Positions 42,371 to 51,429 of a DNA stretch of 64,000 nucleotides are shown piece by piece; the stretch's first letter is position 1; every line of letters begins with the position of its first letter. The DNA is taken from contig JAIUOE010000006.1 in the NCBI GenBank assembly GCA_020161395.1, positions 154,464 to 218,463 of the forward strand, written 5' to 3'. Source of the stretch: Bacteroidota bacterium. Lineage in GTDB: Bacteria > Bacteroidota > Ignavibacteria > Ignavibacteriales > Ignavibacteriaceae. Below the pieces are notes generated by a model, which worked only from the letters and a program-made list of their open reading frames with translations, did no database searches and was not told the DNA's origin. The position numbers and the translations under genes were made by a program.

Positions 42371-43013
42371 TATCAATTATATAGCAGTTGAAGGCGTGAT
42401 TGGAGCCGGAAAAACCTCACTTGTAAGAAAACTGCAACAAAAATTAAACGCCAGGATGATTCTTGAGAATCACGATGAGAATCCTTTTCTTGCAAAATTC
42501 TACAAAAACAGGAAACGGTACGCTTTTCAGACTCAGATGTTTTTCCTGATCAGCAGATATAAGCAGCTCGAGGATCTTCGCGAAGAATCAATCTTCTCCA
42601 ATCATATAGTCTCCGACTACATTTTCGAAAAAGATCTCCTTTTTGCCTGGTTGAATCTCGACAAAGAAGAATTACGGCTTTACAATGAGATTTTTCCCAA
42701 ACTTGCACAGAACCTTCGGAAGCCGGATCTTGTTGTATATCTAAAGGCTGACATCGATCGTCTGCTTGCCAATATCAGAAGGCGAAACAGAAGCTACGAA
42801 CTGGATATGGACGAAGGTTACATCGCAGACCTATCAGACCTCTACAGCGAATATTTTTTAAGATATGACAAAACTCCTCTCCTGATTGTAAACTCTACGG
42901 AGATAGATTTTGTTAATAATGAGAATGACTTTGAAGATCTTTACAAACAGATTTTCAGAGAAGATCGAACACGAATTGAGTATTTTCATCCCGAAGGCAA
43001 GGCTTTATTGTGA
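42360..43013 (+). CDS. Deoxynucleoside kinase (deoxyadenosine/deoxyguanosine kinase-like)
   Basis: 217 residues. P-loop GVIGAGKTSL (near residue 12), the ENHDENPFLAKFY substrate-binding segment, QTQMFFLISRY, a DRS-like region (SDYIFEKD) and the arginine-rich lid RRRNRSYE. These match the bacterial deoxyadenosine/deoxyguanosine kinase group of the dNK family, which phosphorylates salvaged deoxynucleosides. The folK-dNK order is frequent in Bacteroidota and relatives. Overlaps folK by 11 nt and the next small gene by 4 nt (GTGA). Confidence 0.93.
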   Translation: MSSDINYIAVEGVIGAGKTSLVRKLQQKLNARMILENHDENPFLAKFYKNRKRYAFQTQMFFLISRYKQLEDLREESIFSNHIVSDYIFEKDLLFAWLNLDKEELRLYNEIFPKLAQNLRKPDLVVYLKADIDRLLANIRRRNRSYELDMDEGYIADLSDLYSEYFLRYDKTPLLIVNSTEIDFVNNENDFEDLYKQIFREDRTRIEYFHPEGKALL

Positions 43014-43228
43014 GAAAAATATTTTTGGTTTTAACCGGCATACTGATGTTTTATGCAGTCCGGATTTTATTCAAGAGACTAAAACGGACAGCGGACGGCC
43101 ACTCCTACAAAGAGAGAATGCGCGAACCACAAACCGTTCTTTCAGGTGGCAAGGGGAGATCGTTTCAGACAGACCGGGTTATCGAGGATGCTGAATTCAC
43201 CGAAATAAGCGGTGATTCTGTAAAGTAG
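43010..43228 (+). CDS. Small membrane-anchored protein, 72 aa
   Basis: GTG start inside the stop of the deoxynucleoside kinase gene. One N-terminal membrane helix (about 3-22, KIFLVLTGILMFYAVRILF) followed by a basic and then acidic soluble tail (RLKRT ... VIEDAEFTEISGD). Short proteins with such a DAEFxEI ending are frequent in this group but have no known role. Operon position supports a real gene. Confidence 0.65.
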   Translation: MRKIFLVLTGILMFYAVRILFKRLKRTADGHSYKERMREPQTVLSGGKGRSFQTDRVIEDAEFTEISGDSVK

Positions 43229-43231
43229 TCT

Positions 43232-44323
43232 ATGAACAGATTTGCCGGGGCATTCTACCGTCTTTTTTTTTCACCACTTCCTTACAAACCGGAATTTGAA
43301 AAAGACCCGCGAAAAATACTTATAATCAGACAGCACAACCAGCTTGGTGATCTTCTCGCGAGCAGTTCCCTTTTCAGGGCGCTTAAGAAGAAGTTCCCCC
43401 TCTCCCACATTACACTTATTGTCAGTCCTGCAAATAAAGATGCGGTAACGAAAAATAAATTCATCGACAGAGTGATTGTTTTCGAGAAGGCAAGGCATCT
43501 TAATCCGGTCGAGTTTTTCCGTTTCATGTCCGTCCTGCGGGAAGGGTACGACTGGGTACTGGTGCCGGTCACAGTTTCAATTTCATTCACAAGCAATTTA
43601 ATGGCAGGTATTGCGAAAGGGAGGCTGAAAGCGGGAGCCAACTGGCTTGACGGAAAGTATAACGAATCGGCGTTTTTCTTCAATAAAAAAATAAATCTCG
43701 ACTGGCGTTTACAGCCCGACCTTCACATCGCCGAAAGGATTCTCGATATTGTGAAACCACTCGGTGTCGAGCCTGCCGGATACTCACCTGAAGTCAGTTT
43801 CGACGGCGAAGATGAAGAAAAAGCGGAAAAATTTCTCACCCGTTTTGAAGAGTACAACCAAAGATGTATCATCGGCCTCCACACAGGTGCGGGAAAAATA
43901 CCCAACAGATGGTATCACAAAAATTTTGTAAATCTGATAAAAGAGTTGAAAGCCAACTGGGATGCCTGCATCTACCTGACAGGGAGCAGTGCCGACCTTT
44001 CAATAATTGAGAAAATAAAGGAGGAACTGAATTTCACGGTTCTCGAATTTATTGATAAATCGATACCTGAAGTGGCGGCTCTCATCTCAAAATCCGATCT
44101 GTTTATAACAAATGATACGGGGATAATGCATGTGGCGGGCTCCACATCCACTCCGCAAATCTCCCTTTTTGGTCCGACAAATCCTTTTGTCTGGGCACCG
44201 ATGGGGAAAAACAAATTCTTTCTGCAGAGATCTGATATAATAGACAATATCACGGTCAATGAAGTTTTTGACATCGCAGGCAGACTTTTGTCCCAATCTC
44301 CAAAGATCAATAAAAATGCTTAA
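43232..44323 (+). CDS. Glycosyltransferase family 9 (heptosyltransferase-like)
   Basis: 363 residues with two Rossmann halves. N-terminal IRQHNQLGDLLASSSLFRAL is the GT9 acceptor-domain motif; C-terminal GLHTGAGKIPNRWYHKNF and TNDTGIMHVAGSTSTPQIS followed by LFGPTNP bind the nucleotide sugar. It probably adds a heptose-like sugar to lipopolysaccharide core or a related glycolipid at the inner face of the cytoplasmic membrane. It lies 3 nt after the small gene, and its end overlaps the Ppx/GppA gene by 8 nt. Confidence 0.92.
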   Translation: MNRFAGAFYRLFFSPLPYKPEFEKDPRKILIIRQHNQLGDLLASSSLFRALKKKFPLSHITLIVSPANKDAVTKNKFIDRVIVFEKARHLNPVEFFRFMSVLREGYDWVLVPVTVSISFTSNLMAGIAKGRLKAGANWLDGKYNESAFFFNKKINLDWRLQPDLHIAERILDIVKPLGVEPAGYSPEVSFDGEDEEKAEKFLTRFEEYNQRCIIGLHTGAGKIPNRWYHKNFVNLIKELKANWDACIYLTGSSADLSIIEKIKEELNFTVLEFIDKSIPEVAALISKSDLFITNDTGIMHVAGSTSTPQISLFGPTNPFVWAPMGKNKFFLQRSDIIDNITVNEVFDIAGRLLSQSPKINKNA

Positions 44324-45236
44324 AAATAATTTTGCCGTCCTCGATATAGGCTCCAATTCCTTCCACATCATAATTGCAAATTCACCCGACGGAAGAAAAT
44401 TTGAGATTATCGACAGGGAAAAAGCTGTTCACCGCCTCTCTTCAAAAGACGGCTACGGCAGGTCTTACATAAAAGATCAGGACATTAAGCAGGCGATAAA
44501 ACTGATCGACCTTTTCAAAACAAAAGCTGTAATGAACGGTGCAACCATTAGAGCGGTGGCAACCAGTGCGGTGCGTGAAGCGATAAATCAGGACGAGTTC
44601 ATCGAAACTGTCTTCGAAAAAACCGGAGTAAAGGTTGAAGTAATCGATGGACACAGAGAAGCCGAATATATCTACAGTGCTGCGAGACATTTTCTCCACT
44701 TCAAAAATCAGAAAATCCTCTGTGTTGACATAGGTGGAGGGAGTACCGAATTTATCACCGGAAACACTCCCAAACCCGGATTTGTCACCAGTCTCAGAAT
44801 GGGTGCTGTCAGGTTCACAAAAGATTTTTTTCCTGATCTCGAAGTAAAAAAAACGAGCGTGATAGCAGCTTCCCATTATGCCGCAGGAATGGTTGAAGCA
44901 ATCAAAAAGGATGTGATGGCGAGCGGTTTCGAAATCGCCATCTTCAGTGCAGGCACTGCCAAATCTGTTCTCTCAATGGCAATTGAAGCAGGACTTGTGG
45001 CTCCGGATGAAAAAATATTCAGATATGAAGACCTCGTAAAAGTAAGCGAGCGCGTTTTGGCAGCCAAAGACATGAAAGACCGCCTTCAAATTCCGGGCCT
45101 CGAACCAAAGCGTGCCGATGTGGTCGTAGCCGGAGTGATCATCCTTCGCGCCATCTTCGAAAAACTGGACATCAAACAGGCATATTACTCGGAGTTCGCC
45201 CTCAGAGAAGGGGTGATACTTGAGTTAATGCAGTAA
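44316..45236 (+). CDS. Ppx/GppA-type exopolyphosphatase
   Basis: 306 residues from the ATG at 44316, chosen because the family's conserved start (AVLDIGSNSFHIII) follows directly; an upstream in-frame start would overlap the GT9 gene by 65 nt. Further conserved parts are VATSAVREA, GHREAEYIYSAA, LCVDIGGGSTEFI and AGTAKSVLSMA. It has only the actin-like ATPase-fold domains I and II, i.e. the short form. It degrades polyphosphate or hydrolyses pppGpp. The last codons and the stop (ATGCAGTAA) are part of an octamer repeat tract. Confidence 0.9.
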   Translation: MLKNNFAVLDIGSNSFHIIIANSPDGRKFEIIDREKAVHRLSSKDGYGRSYIKDQDIKQAIKLIDLFKTKAVMNGATIRAVATSAVREAINQDEFIETVFEKTGVKVEVIDGHREAEYIYSAARHFLHFKNQKILCVDIGGGSTEFITGNTPKPGFVTSLRMGAVRFTKDFFPDLEVKKTSVIAASHYAAGMVEAIKKDVMASGFEIAIFSAGTAKSVLSMAIEAGLVAPDEKIFRYEDLVKVSERVLAAKDMKDRLQIPGLEPKRADVVVAGVIILRAIFEKLDIKQAYYSEFALREGVILELMQ

Positions 45237-45331
45237 TCCAATAATGCAGTAATATTTCTAAATTATTGGATTACTGCATTATTGGATTATTGGATTATTG
45301 GATTATTGGATTATTGCATTATTGGATTAGT
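45234..45331 (+). repeat. Octamer tandem array with perfect 20-bp inverted repeat overlapping the ppx stop codon
   Basis: TAATCCAATAATGCAGTAAT (45234-45253) is the exact reverse complement of 45270-45289, with a 16-nt loop. To the right the 8-bp unit ATTGGATT is repeated in tandem (about eight units including ATTGCATT and ACTGCATT variants) to about 45328. The hairpin starts at the T of the stop codon, so it can act as a terminator or mRNA-stabilising structure. Confidence 0.9.
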
Positions 45332-45381
45332 TGAATCTTCCCCCCTTTTGTTGCATCGAACCTTATAAAACGGAGAAAATT

Positions 45382-45771
45382 ATGAGCTATTATTTCGAAA
45401 AAGTTGTATCAACTGACTATGATGAGACTGTCGAAGCTGTAACTGTGGCATTGAAGGTCGAAGGATTTGGAGTACTTAGTGACATTGATGTGCAGGATAC
45501 CCTAAAAAAGAAGATTAATGCAGATGTAAGAAAATACAGAATTCTGGGAGCCTGTAACCCGCCTTTCGCTAATAAAGCAATCCATATCGAAGAAAATGTC
45601 GGTCTGATGATGCCATGCAATGTCGTAATTCAGGAAACGGGTGACGGCAACATCAAAGTTTCGGCTATTAATCCCAAAAATGCCATGGGTGCCATCGGAA
45701 ATGAAAACCTCGCTGACCTTGCCGATGAGATTTCAGCGAAGCTGGAGAGGGTTATTGAAGGACTTAGGTAA
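45382..45771 (+). CDS. DUF302 family protein, 129 aa
   Basis: Starts at the ATG at 45382 behind CGGAGAAAA; an upstream in-frame start would add 17 unlikely residues. MSYYFEKVVSTDYDETVEAV, LKKKINADVRKYRILGACNP, NVGLMMPCNVVIQE and the C-terminal LADEISAKLERVI correspond to the DUF302 pattern, including the conserved CNP. Proteins of this family are small, cytoplasmic, and of unknown function. Monocistronic, followed by a terminator. Confidence 0.9.
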   Translation: MSYYFEKVVSTDYDETVEAVTVALKVEGFGVLSDIDVQDTLKKKINADVRKYRILGACNPPFANKAIHIEENVGLMMPCNVVIQETGDGNIKVSAINPKNAMGAIGNENLADLADEISAKLERVIEGLR

Positions 45772-45786
45772 ATCCTTGAGTTGCCT

Positions 45787-45822
45787 GAGGCTAAATTAAT
45801 TTTCACAGACAGCCTCTTTTTT
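45787..45822 (+). terminator. Rho-independent terminator after DUF302 gene
   Basis: GAGGCT ... AGCCTC stem with an 18-nt loop and T6 run. Confidence 0.7.
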
Positions 45823-45988
45823 GAAAAACAGTTTTTTTAGTTCGCTAAAGATTTGCAAATTTTAGTTGTAAAAAGGTAAAATTCTGTAAGTGATTTATTT
45901 TTACCTGAAGCTGCAAAAATTCTCTTTTTAAAAACTGAGAAATCACATTAAATCAGTTAATTCCCCTCTTAACGATTTGTTAACATTG

Positions 45989-46009
45989 AATTTTAATGAT
46001 GTTAAAATT
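45989..46009. promoter_or_regulatory. Palindrome upstream of the TonB-dependent receptor
   Basis: AATTTTAA-TGATG-TTAAAATT, perfect 8-bp arms, 69 nt before the start codon of the receptor gene. It is a candidate operator for a regulator of the receptor; AT-rich composition makes chance occurrence possible. Confidence 0.35.
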
Positions 46010-46077
46010 CCCTGCCGTAATTTTAAAGACTTGAATATTATTTTTTCAAACAATCAAACAACAATCAGGAGCAAAGT

Positions 46078-49000
46078 ATGAGATCTCTTTACAGATCTTC
46101 GCTGGCAACATTGTTTGTAGTTTTCTTTGCACTTCAGGTACATGCCCAGGTAACCACCTCGACAGTATTCGGAAATGCAATTGACGACAAGAACAGTGCT
46201 CTTTCCGGTGTGGTTATCCGCGCTAAACATCTTCCAACAGGAACTGTTTACGGCACCACATCAAGAGAAAATGGCAGCTATAACATATATGGTCTTAAGC
46301 CGGGTGGACCCTACGAAGTAATCGCTTCGTATGCCGGAAAGAAAACAGTCGAACTGAAGGGAATCAGCCTTGAACTGGGACAGAACCTTCGTTTGGACTT
46401 CACCATGCTGGAATCAGCCCTTGTAACAGAGGAAGTTGTGGTTACTGCAAAAAGTGACCCGATAATGACGGAAACCAAAACAGGTTCCGCTCAGACTGTA
46501 GCTACAGAAACCATTGAAAATCTTCCTACCATTAGCAGAAGATTCCAGGATTTCTCGAAACTTTCACCTCTCTTTTCAGGACAGGATCTTTCTGCCGCAG
46601 GTAAATCAAGCAGATACAACAATATTCAAATAGATGGTACCCAGTACAATGACCTCTTCGGTCTTGGATCTTCGGGTACACCGGGTGGATCAGCCGGAAC
46701 CAATCCTATAAGTCTCGACGCTATTCAGGAATTCCAGGTAGTGGTTGCACCTTATGATGTAAAACTCTCCGGTTTTACCGGTGGTGGTATAAACGCCATT
46801 ACAAGATCAGGAACCAACTCGTTTTCGGGATCAGTTTTCGGCTACGGCAGAAACCAGTCACTTGTTGGAAAGAGTCCTGATGCATTAAAAACCAGCTATC
46901 CTGACTTTACAGAGTATCAGGTTGGCGGAAGAATCGGCGGTCCGATAATTAAAGACAAGCTCTTCTTCTTCGCAAGTGCAGAGCTGACAAAATATACCAG
47001 ACCTTACTCGAATGTTTCCCTTACCGCAGGTTCAGCCGGAATGGCTGCTTACGCAGATTCGATCCAGGCTATCATGCTTGCAAAAGGATACGATCCAGGT
47101 TCATACGGATCAGTTGATCTCAAAAGACCTTCAACAAAGTTCTTCGCCCGTTTGGACTGGAACATGAATGAGAACAACAGATTCACATTGAGACACAACT
47201 TCGTTGACGGATCTGATGACATTCTCGCAGCAAGAAACCTTAACAATGCCCTTTCATGGGGTTCATACACATACAGACTCGCATCTGTAACCAACTCCTC
47301 AGTTCTTCAGTGGAACTCGACAATCAGCAACAATATGTCGAATGAGTTGATCGTTGGATATACAAGAATCAGAGACAAAAGAGAGCTCCCGTTTGCAGAA
47401 GCTCCCGAAATCGAGATCCGTCAGGGTGGAAACACTTACAGACTTGGACCCGACAGATTTTCACCTGCAAACAAACTGGATCAGGACATCATCGAATTTA
47501 CCAACAACTTCACATGGAATGTTGGCAACCACATCCTGACTTTTGGTACACACAACGAATTCTACACATTCTCGAACCTTTTCATCCGTTCATTCTACGG
47601 ATACTATGTGTTTAATTCATTTACAGATTTCAAGAATTCAACCGTTGGATCTTATCAGAGAGCATTTGCCAGAAGTGGTGACTCCTATGACAACAGACCT
47701 TCTGCTGATTTCAGTGCCAATCAGTTTGGGCTCTATGCACAGGATGAATGGCAGGTTAATGGCGCACTCAGACTTACCTTCGGTATCAGAGTTGACATGC
47801 CTACCTTCCCAAAAACCCCTGCTGCAAACGATTCAGTATCGAAATACTTCAGTGGATACAGCACAAGCGGTATTCCTGACGGCAAACTTCTCTTCTCGCC
47901 AAGAGCAGGTTTCAACCTTTCTCTTACCGAGGACAGAGCAGCCCAACTTAGAGGCGGTCTTGGTATCTTCACAGGTAAGGTTCCTTATGTTTGGGTTTCA
48001 AACAACTTCGCAAACACAGGTCTTCTTACTGCTGAACTTTCCGGTGCTGCTGGTACGGCATTCTCACTTGACCCAAGAAACCAGCCAAGAGTCGGATCAC
48101 CCGGAACAGGCGCACCAAGCCTGATTTCCGAGATCAATATGATTGATCCCAATTTCAAATTCCCGCAGTTGTTCAGAGTAAATGCTGCTTATGATCAGAA
48201 ACTCCCTTGGGATTTCATCGGATCACTTGAGGTTATCTACTCAAAAACTCTTAACGAAGTTATGTATGAGAAATTGAATGTTAGAAACATCTCTTCTCCA
48301 ACATACATTGCTGCCGAAGCAAACAGACCAGTTTACGGCGGTACAGACTCTAAAAACAACAACTTCAGAGATGTACTTTCTCTTAAGAACACCTCCGAAG
48401 GTTATCAGTTAAACTTTGCAGTACAGTTTCAGAGAAGTGTTGCAAGAGGACTTTCAGTTAACTTTGGTTATACTCATGGTATAGCAAAAGATATGAACAG
48501 CACCACTTCATCACAGGCTGTTTCTCAGATGAGATTCAATCCTGTGAAAGGTGATCCTAACAATCCTGAGCTCACAACCTCACTGTATGAAATCAAACAC
48601 AGATTCTTTGCTTCAGTTTCCTATACTCATGAATTCTTCGCTAATGCTCCAACCACTGTATCATTGTATTACAACGGTCAGAGTGGAGCTCCATTCTCAT
48701 TCACAGTTAATGGTGACTTGAACAACGACGGTTTCGACCAGAATGATCTTTTCTATATCCCTACCGAAGCTGAACTTGCAAACAGAACCTATCAGCTTGG
48801 TGCTGTAACAGGTGGTGCGTTTGTTCCGACCGCTTCGATGTACACACAGCTCGAGTCATACATTCAGAACAATGAATACCTCCGTACCCACAGAGGTCAG
48901 ATTTCTGACAGAAATGGCGCCCGCAACCCGTGGAGAGACATTTTTGATCTCAGACTTGCTCAGGAAATCCCAAGCATCATGAATCATAAATTCACAATTA

Positions 49001-49215
49001 CCCTCGACATCCTCAATGTTCTCAATCTGCTCAACAGCGACTGGGGATATGATGAATCAATCTTCTCAACTTCGAATGTTGTAAGAATGGTTAACAGAAG
49101 TGTCGGTGGAAAACCTGTTTATTCATTCTCTGCTCCAACTACCAATGTTCCCTGGGCAGCAAGTGATGTAAACAGCCGCTGGGCTATGCAACTTGGTGTA
49201 AGATACACCTTTTAA
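46078..49215 (+). CDS. Oar-like TonB-dependent receptor with carboxypeptidase-regulatory domain
   Basis: 1045 residues: signal peptide (MRSLYRSSLATLFVVFFALQ), a CarboxypepD_reg-like domain (about 28-115; TVFGNAIDDKNSALSGVVIR, ENGSYNIYGLKPGG), a plug domain (about 120-240; VVVTAKSDPIM, ENLPTISRRFQDF, SRYNNIQIDGTQYN) and a long 22-stranded barrel ending in WAMQLGVRYTF with a C-terminal aromatic residue. This is the architecture of Oar-like receptors in Bacteroidota and Myxococcota. The ligand is unknown, possibly protein or large oligosaccharide. Good ribosome-binding site (CAGGAG). Codon use is smoother and more biased than in its neighbours (many AAC, GGT, CTT), which suggests high expression. 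Confidence 0.93.
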   Translation: MRSLYRSSLATLFVVFFALQVHAQVTTSTVFGNAIDDKNSALSGVVIRAKHLPTGTVYGTTSRENGSYNIYGLKPGGPYEVIASYAGKKTVELKGISLELGQNLRLDFTMLESALVTEEVVVTAKSDPIMTETKTGSAQTVATETIENLPTISRRFQDFSKLSPLFSGQDLSAAGKSSRYNNIQIDGTQYNDLFGLGSSGTPGGSAGTNPISLDAIQEFQVVVAPYDVKLSGFTGGGINAITRSGTNSFSGSVFGYGRNQSLVGKSPDALKTSYPDFTEYQVGGRIGGPIIKDKLFFFASAELTKYTRPYSNVSLTAGSAGMAAYADSIQAIMLAKGYDPGSYGSVDLKRPSTKFFARLDWNMNENNRFTLRHNFVDGSDDILAARNLNNALSWGSYTYRLASVTNSSVLQWNSTISNNMSNELIVGYTRIRDKRELPFAEAPEIEIRQGGNTYRLGPDRFSPANKLDQDIIEFTNNFTWNVGNHILTFGTHNEFYTFSNLFIRSFYGYYVFNSFTDFKNSTVGSYQRAFARSGDSYDNRPSADFSANQFGLYAQDEWQVNGALRLTFGIRVDMPTFPKTPAANDSVSKYFSGYSTSGIPDGKLLFSPRAGFNLSLTEDRAAQLRGGLGIFTGKVPYVWVSNNFANTGLLTAELSGAAGTAFSLDPRNQPRVGSPGTGAPSLISEINMIDPNFKFPQLFRVNAAYDQKLPWDFIGSLEVIYSKTLNEVMYEKLNVRNISSPTYIAAEANRPVYGGTDSKNNNFRDVLSLKNTSEGYQLNFAVQFQRSVARGLSVNFGYTHGIAKDMNSTTSSQAVSQMRFNPVKGDPNNPELTTSLYEIKHRFFASVSYTHEFFANAPTTVSLYYNGQSGAPFSFTVNGDLNNDGFDQNDLFYIPTEAELANRTYQLGAVTGGAFVPTASMYTQLESYIQNNEYLRTHRGQISDRNGARNPWRDIFDLRLAQEIPSIMNHKFTITLDILNVLNLLNSDWGYDESIFSTSNVVRMVNRSVGGKPVYSFSAPTTNVPWAASDVNSRWAMQLGVRYTF

Positions 49216-49250
49216 TAGCTATGAGGTATGAACTATGAGCTGAATTGTAA
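49216..49250 (+). repeat. Degenerate heptamer tract after the receptor gene
   Basis: GAGGTAT-GAACTAT-GAGCTGA heptamers just after the stop codon, followed by an AGCTGCC-type terminator. Confidence 0.65.
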
Positions 49251-49270
49251 ATAGTTTGTGCTGTCTTTTT

Positions 49271-49304
49271 AAGCTGCCTCGGAAACGGGGCAGCTTTTTT
49301 TTTT
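49271..49304 (+). terminator. Rho-independent terminator (AGCTGCC family)
   Basis: AAGCTGCCTC-GGAAAC-GGGGCAGCTTTTTTTTTT; 9-10 bp stem and T10 run. Confidence 0.93.
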
Positions 49305-49396
49305 GAGCATCTATTGCTTTTGGTGATTTTTTTTGACATGTTTAAGGTGTGAGGAATTTATCTTTTTACCTTGAACGACATAAAACAGAGATCGCC

Positions 49397-50620
49397 ATGA
49401 AAAGAACATTTATTTTCGCGATTTTACTCACCTTTGCTTGTAGTGCACAAGGATTCTGGATCCAAACTCAACTCCCCGCCACCGGATCGATCAATTCAAT
49501 CGCCATCTCGCCGGGTGGTACTCTCTTCGTCGGTACCGAATTTGCTGCAGCAGGAAGCGGCGTATTTAAATCGACCAATGACGGACTTACATGGTCACTT
49601 GCAAACACCGGACTTACCTCATCCACAATAAAAGTGGTAGCAATGGGGGGAAGTAATGGCGATTTGTTTGCAGGATCATCAAGTCTCTTCCGCTCCACCA
49701 ACCAGGGAGCATCGTGGACGGATATAGGTAACAGCCTATCTACACCTTATGTAAGGGCTATCGATTTCGACGACAGCAACTATATATATGTCGGCACGGA
49801 GGGGGGTGGAGTATTCAGGTCAACGAATAATGGAAGTTCTTTTACCTTTTCAGGTCTCTCCGTTTTCAATGTTAAAACCCTTCATTGTGACAATTTTGGC
49901 TTTATCTATGCGGGAGGAGGCAACCTCTACAGGTCATCAAACAGAGGAGCTACCTGGTTTGTTTTTAATACAGGGATGCAGGGAACAACCGTAGAGGAAA
50001 TCGTGAGCAACAACATCGGCTACATATATGCCGGAACCTATGGTAACGGAGTCTATCGCTCCACGAACAGCGGGCTGTTATGGGTCCCGGTTAACAACGG
50101 ATTGACCAATCTTAATGTTGTATCACTCGCGATCAATGCGGTAGGCCACCTGTATGCGGGTACATATGATGGAGGAGTTTTCAGGTCAAAGGATCAGGGG
50201 GAGAACTGGACAGAGGTCTCTTCGGGTCTGAATACAACCGGTATTCCGGCACTTGCATTCAATCCCTCGGGGAATATTTTTGCCGGTTCGACCGATGGAA
50301 AGGTGTTCAAAAGTACCGGTTCCACCACTTCCCTGAAGGATGATGAAGGGCAACCCTCAGGGTTCACCCTTTCACAAAATTATCCCAATCCGTTCAATCC
50401 GGTAACAGTTATAGAATACACTTTAACAGAGACTGCGGAAGTGGTTTTAAAAGTATTCGCTGTTGATGGTACAAAAGTTGCGACACTCCGTGAAGGGGTA
50501 AAAACTCCCGGTAAACACCGGATACTTTTTGACGGCAGCACTCTCTCTTCAGGAGTTTACAGCTATGCACTATTTGCAGGAAAGGAAAGGATGGTCAGGA
50601 AGTTGGTTTTGGCTAAATAA
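49397..50620 (+). CDS. Secreted Ycf48/BNR-like propeller with T9SS sorting domain, 407 aa
   Basis: The ATG at 49397 opens a signal peptide (MKRTFIFAILLTFACSAQG); an in-frame GTG at 49349 would place 16 residues before it and is not preferred. Mature repeats read G-x-V/L-F/Y-R-S-x-N-x-G-x-x-W (VFKSTNDGLTW, LFRSTNQGASW, VYRSTNSGLLW, VFRSKDQGENW) with YAGT/YVGT strands, i.e. BNR-type blades. The end is a T9SS sorting domain (LSQNYPNPFNPVTVIEYTL ... SSGVYSYALFAG, MVRKLVLAK). Surface protein of unknown ligand; similar to the partial gene at the left edge of the window. Confidence 0.9.
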   Translation: MKRTFIFAILLTFACSAQGFWIQTQLPATGSINSIAISPGGTLFVGTEFAAAGSGVFKSTNDGLTWSLANTGLTSSTIKVVAMGGSNGDLFAGSSSLFRSTNQGASWTDIGNSLSTPYVRAIDFDDSNYIYVGTEGGGVFRSTNNGSSFTFSGLSVFNVKTLHCDNFGFIYAGGGNLYRSSNRGATWFVFNTGMQGTTVEEIVSNNIGYIYAGTYGNGVYRSTNSGLLWVPVNNGLTNLNVVSLAINAVGHLYAGTYDGGVFRSKDQGENWTEVSSGLNTTGIPALAFNPSGNIFAGSTDGKVFKSTGSTTSLKDDEGQPSGFTLSQNYPNPFNPVTVIEYTLTETAEVVLKVFAVDGTKVATLREGVKTPGKHRILFDGSTLSSGVYSYALFAGKERMVRKLVLAK

Positions 50621-50629
50621 ACAGAATTA

Positions 50630-50754
50630 ATTATTAGTTTTGAGTTATGAATTATGAGTTGGAGCTCACTGGAGGGTGAAAACTTTCCACAAAAAAATTC
50701 CCCGGTTTATTCAGGTGAAAATTAATAACTCATAATTCATAACTCATAATTAAC
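50630..50754. repeat. Convergent pair of heptamer tracts between two genes
   Basis: Left tract TTTTGAGTTATGAATTATGAG (first 20 bases from about 50638) follows the + strand gene. The right tract (50722-50754) is its reverse complement (ACTCATAATTCATAACTCAT) and, read on the minus strand, directly follows the stop codon of the Nfu gene. Each gene thus has the tract in sense orientation. Confidence 0.8.
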
Positions 50755-51297
50755 TCAGTCCGGAATTACCTCCAAAGCCGGATGCACATCTCTTTTGAGG
50801 AGGCTTTCGATCGCGGAGAGGGTGCCTCTTTGTGCACTCGGACAACTTCCGCAGGCGCCTTGATATCTGACTTTGAGGGAGTATCCTTCGAGTCCGAGGA
50901 TTTCGAGACCGCCACCGTCGTAGGCAAGGGCGGGGACGACTTTCTTATTCAATACATCGGATATTTGCTTAAGGAGTTCGCTGGTATTTTCATCCATTCC
51001 TTCAGGGGTAGCTTCCTCGGGAATCAGTTTTTCATCGAATTTGCTTAAAAACATCAGGAAAGGTCTCTGGATTTTTCCCCAGTCATATCCCTGTTTCTTC
51101 TCAATAGTTATGAATTTGTCCATATAGAATACGGACGCGACACCCTCAAGTTCGAAGATACCTTTAGCCAGCAGATCCTGTTCGGCATCCTGTGGAGTGC
51201 TGTATTGTCTCGAAGTGAAGTGGAGCAGTTTTTGATTTAGAACAAATTTAATTGCGTGTGGATTTGGAGTAAGTTCAACATCAACTACATGTAACAT
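50755..51297 (-). CDS. Nfu-type iron-sulfur cluster scaffold / carrier
   Basis: 180 residues: an N-terminal Nfu_N domain (residues 1-88; TPNPHAIKFVLNQKLL, GVASVFYMDKFITIEK) and a C-terminal NifU-like domain (about 105-178) with the cluster-ligating motif GACGSCPSA. This two-domain form is the Nfu1 type that carries [4Fe-4S] clusters to apo-enzymes. The start has a plausible upstream GAGG on the minus strand (GTACACAGAGGTTACC). It converges with the preceding gene. Confidence 0.92.
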   Translation of the reverse strand: MLHVVDVELTPNPHAIKFVLNQKLLHFTSRQYSTPQDAEQDLLAKGIFELEGVASVFYMDKFITIEKKQGYDWGKIQRPFLMFLSKFDEKLIPEEATPEGMDENTSELLKQISDVLNKKVVPALAYDGGGLEILGLEGYSLKVRYQGACGSCPSAQRGTLSAIESLLKRDVHPALEVIPD

Positions 51298-51429
51298 GGT
51301 AACCTCTGTGTACGGAGACCGTACTTGTTCTGCCCTTCTCGGGCGATTTAATCAACGGGACTAAGTCAGTTTATGCTTGAAAAATGCGTATTTTGCTATG
51401 CAATATAATTAAAATTTGGCGCTCAAGAT

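Noticed and set aside
43010..43228. Small gene considered as a shadow frame
   Set aside because: Kept as a gene instead: it does not overlap a larger gene except for 4 nt, and its membrane helix and operon position support it.
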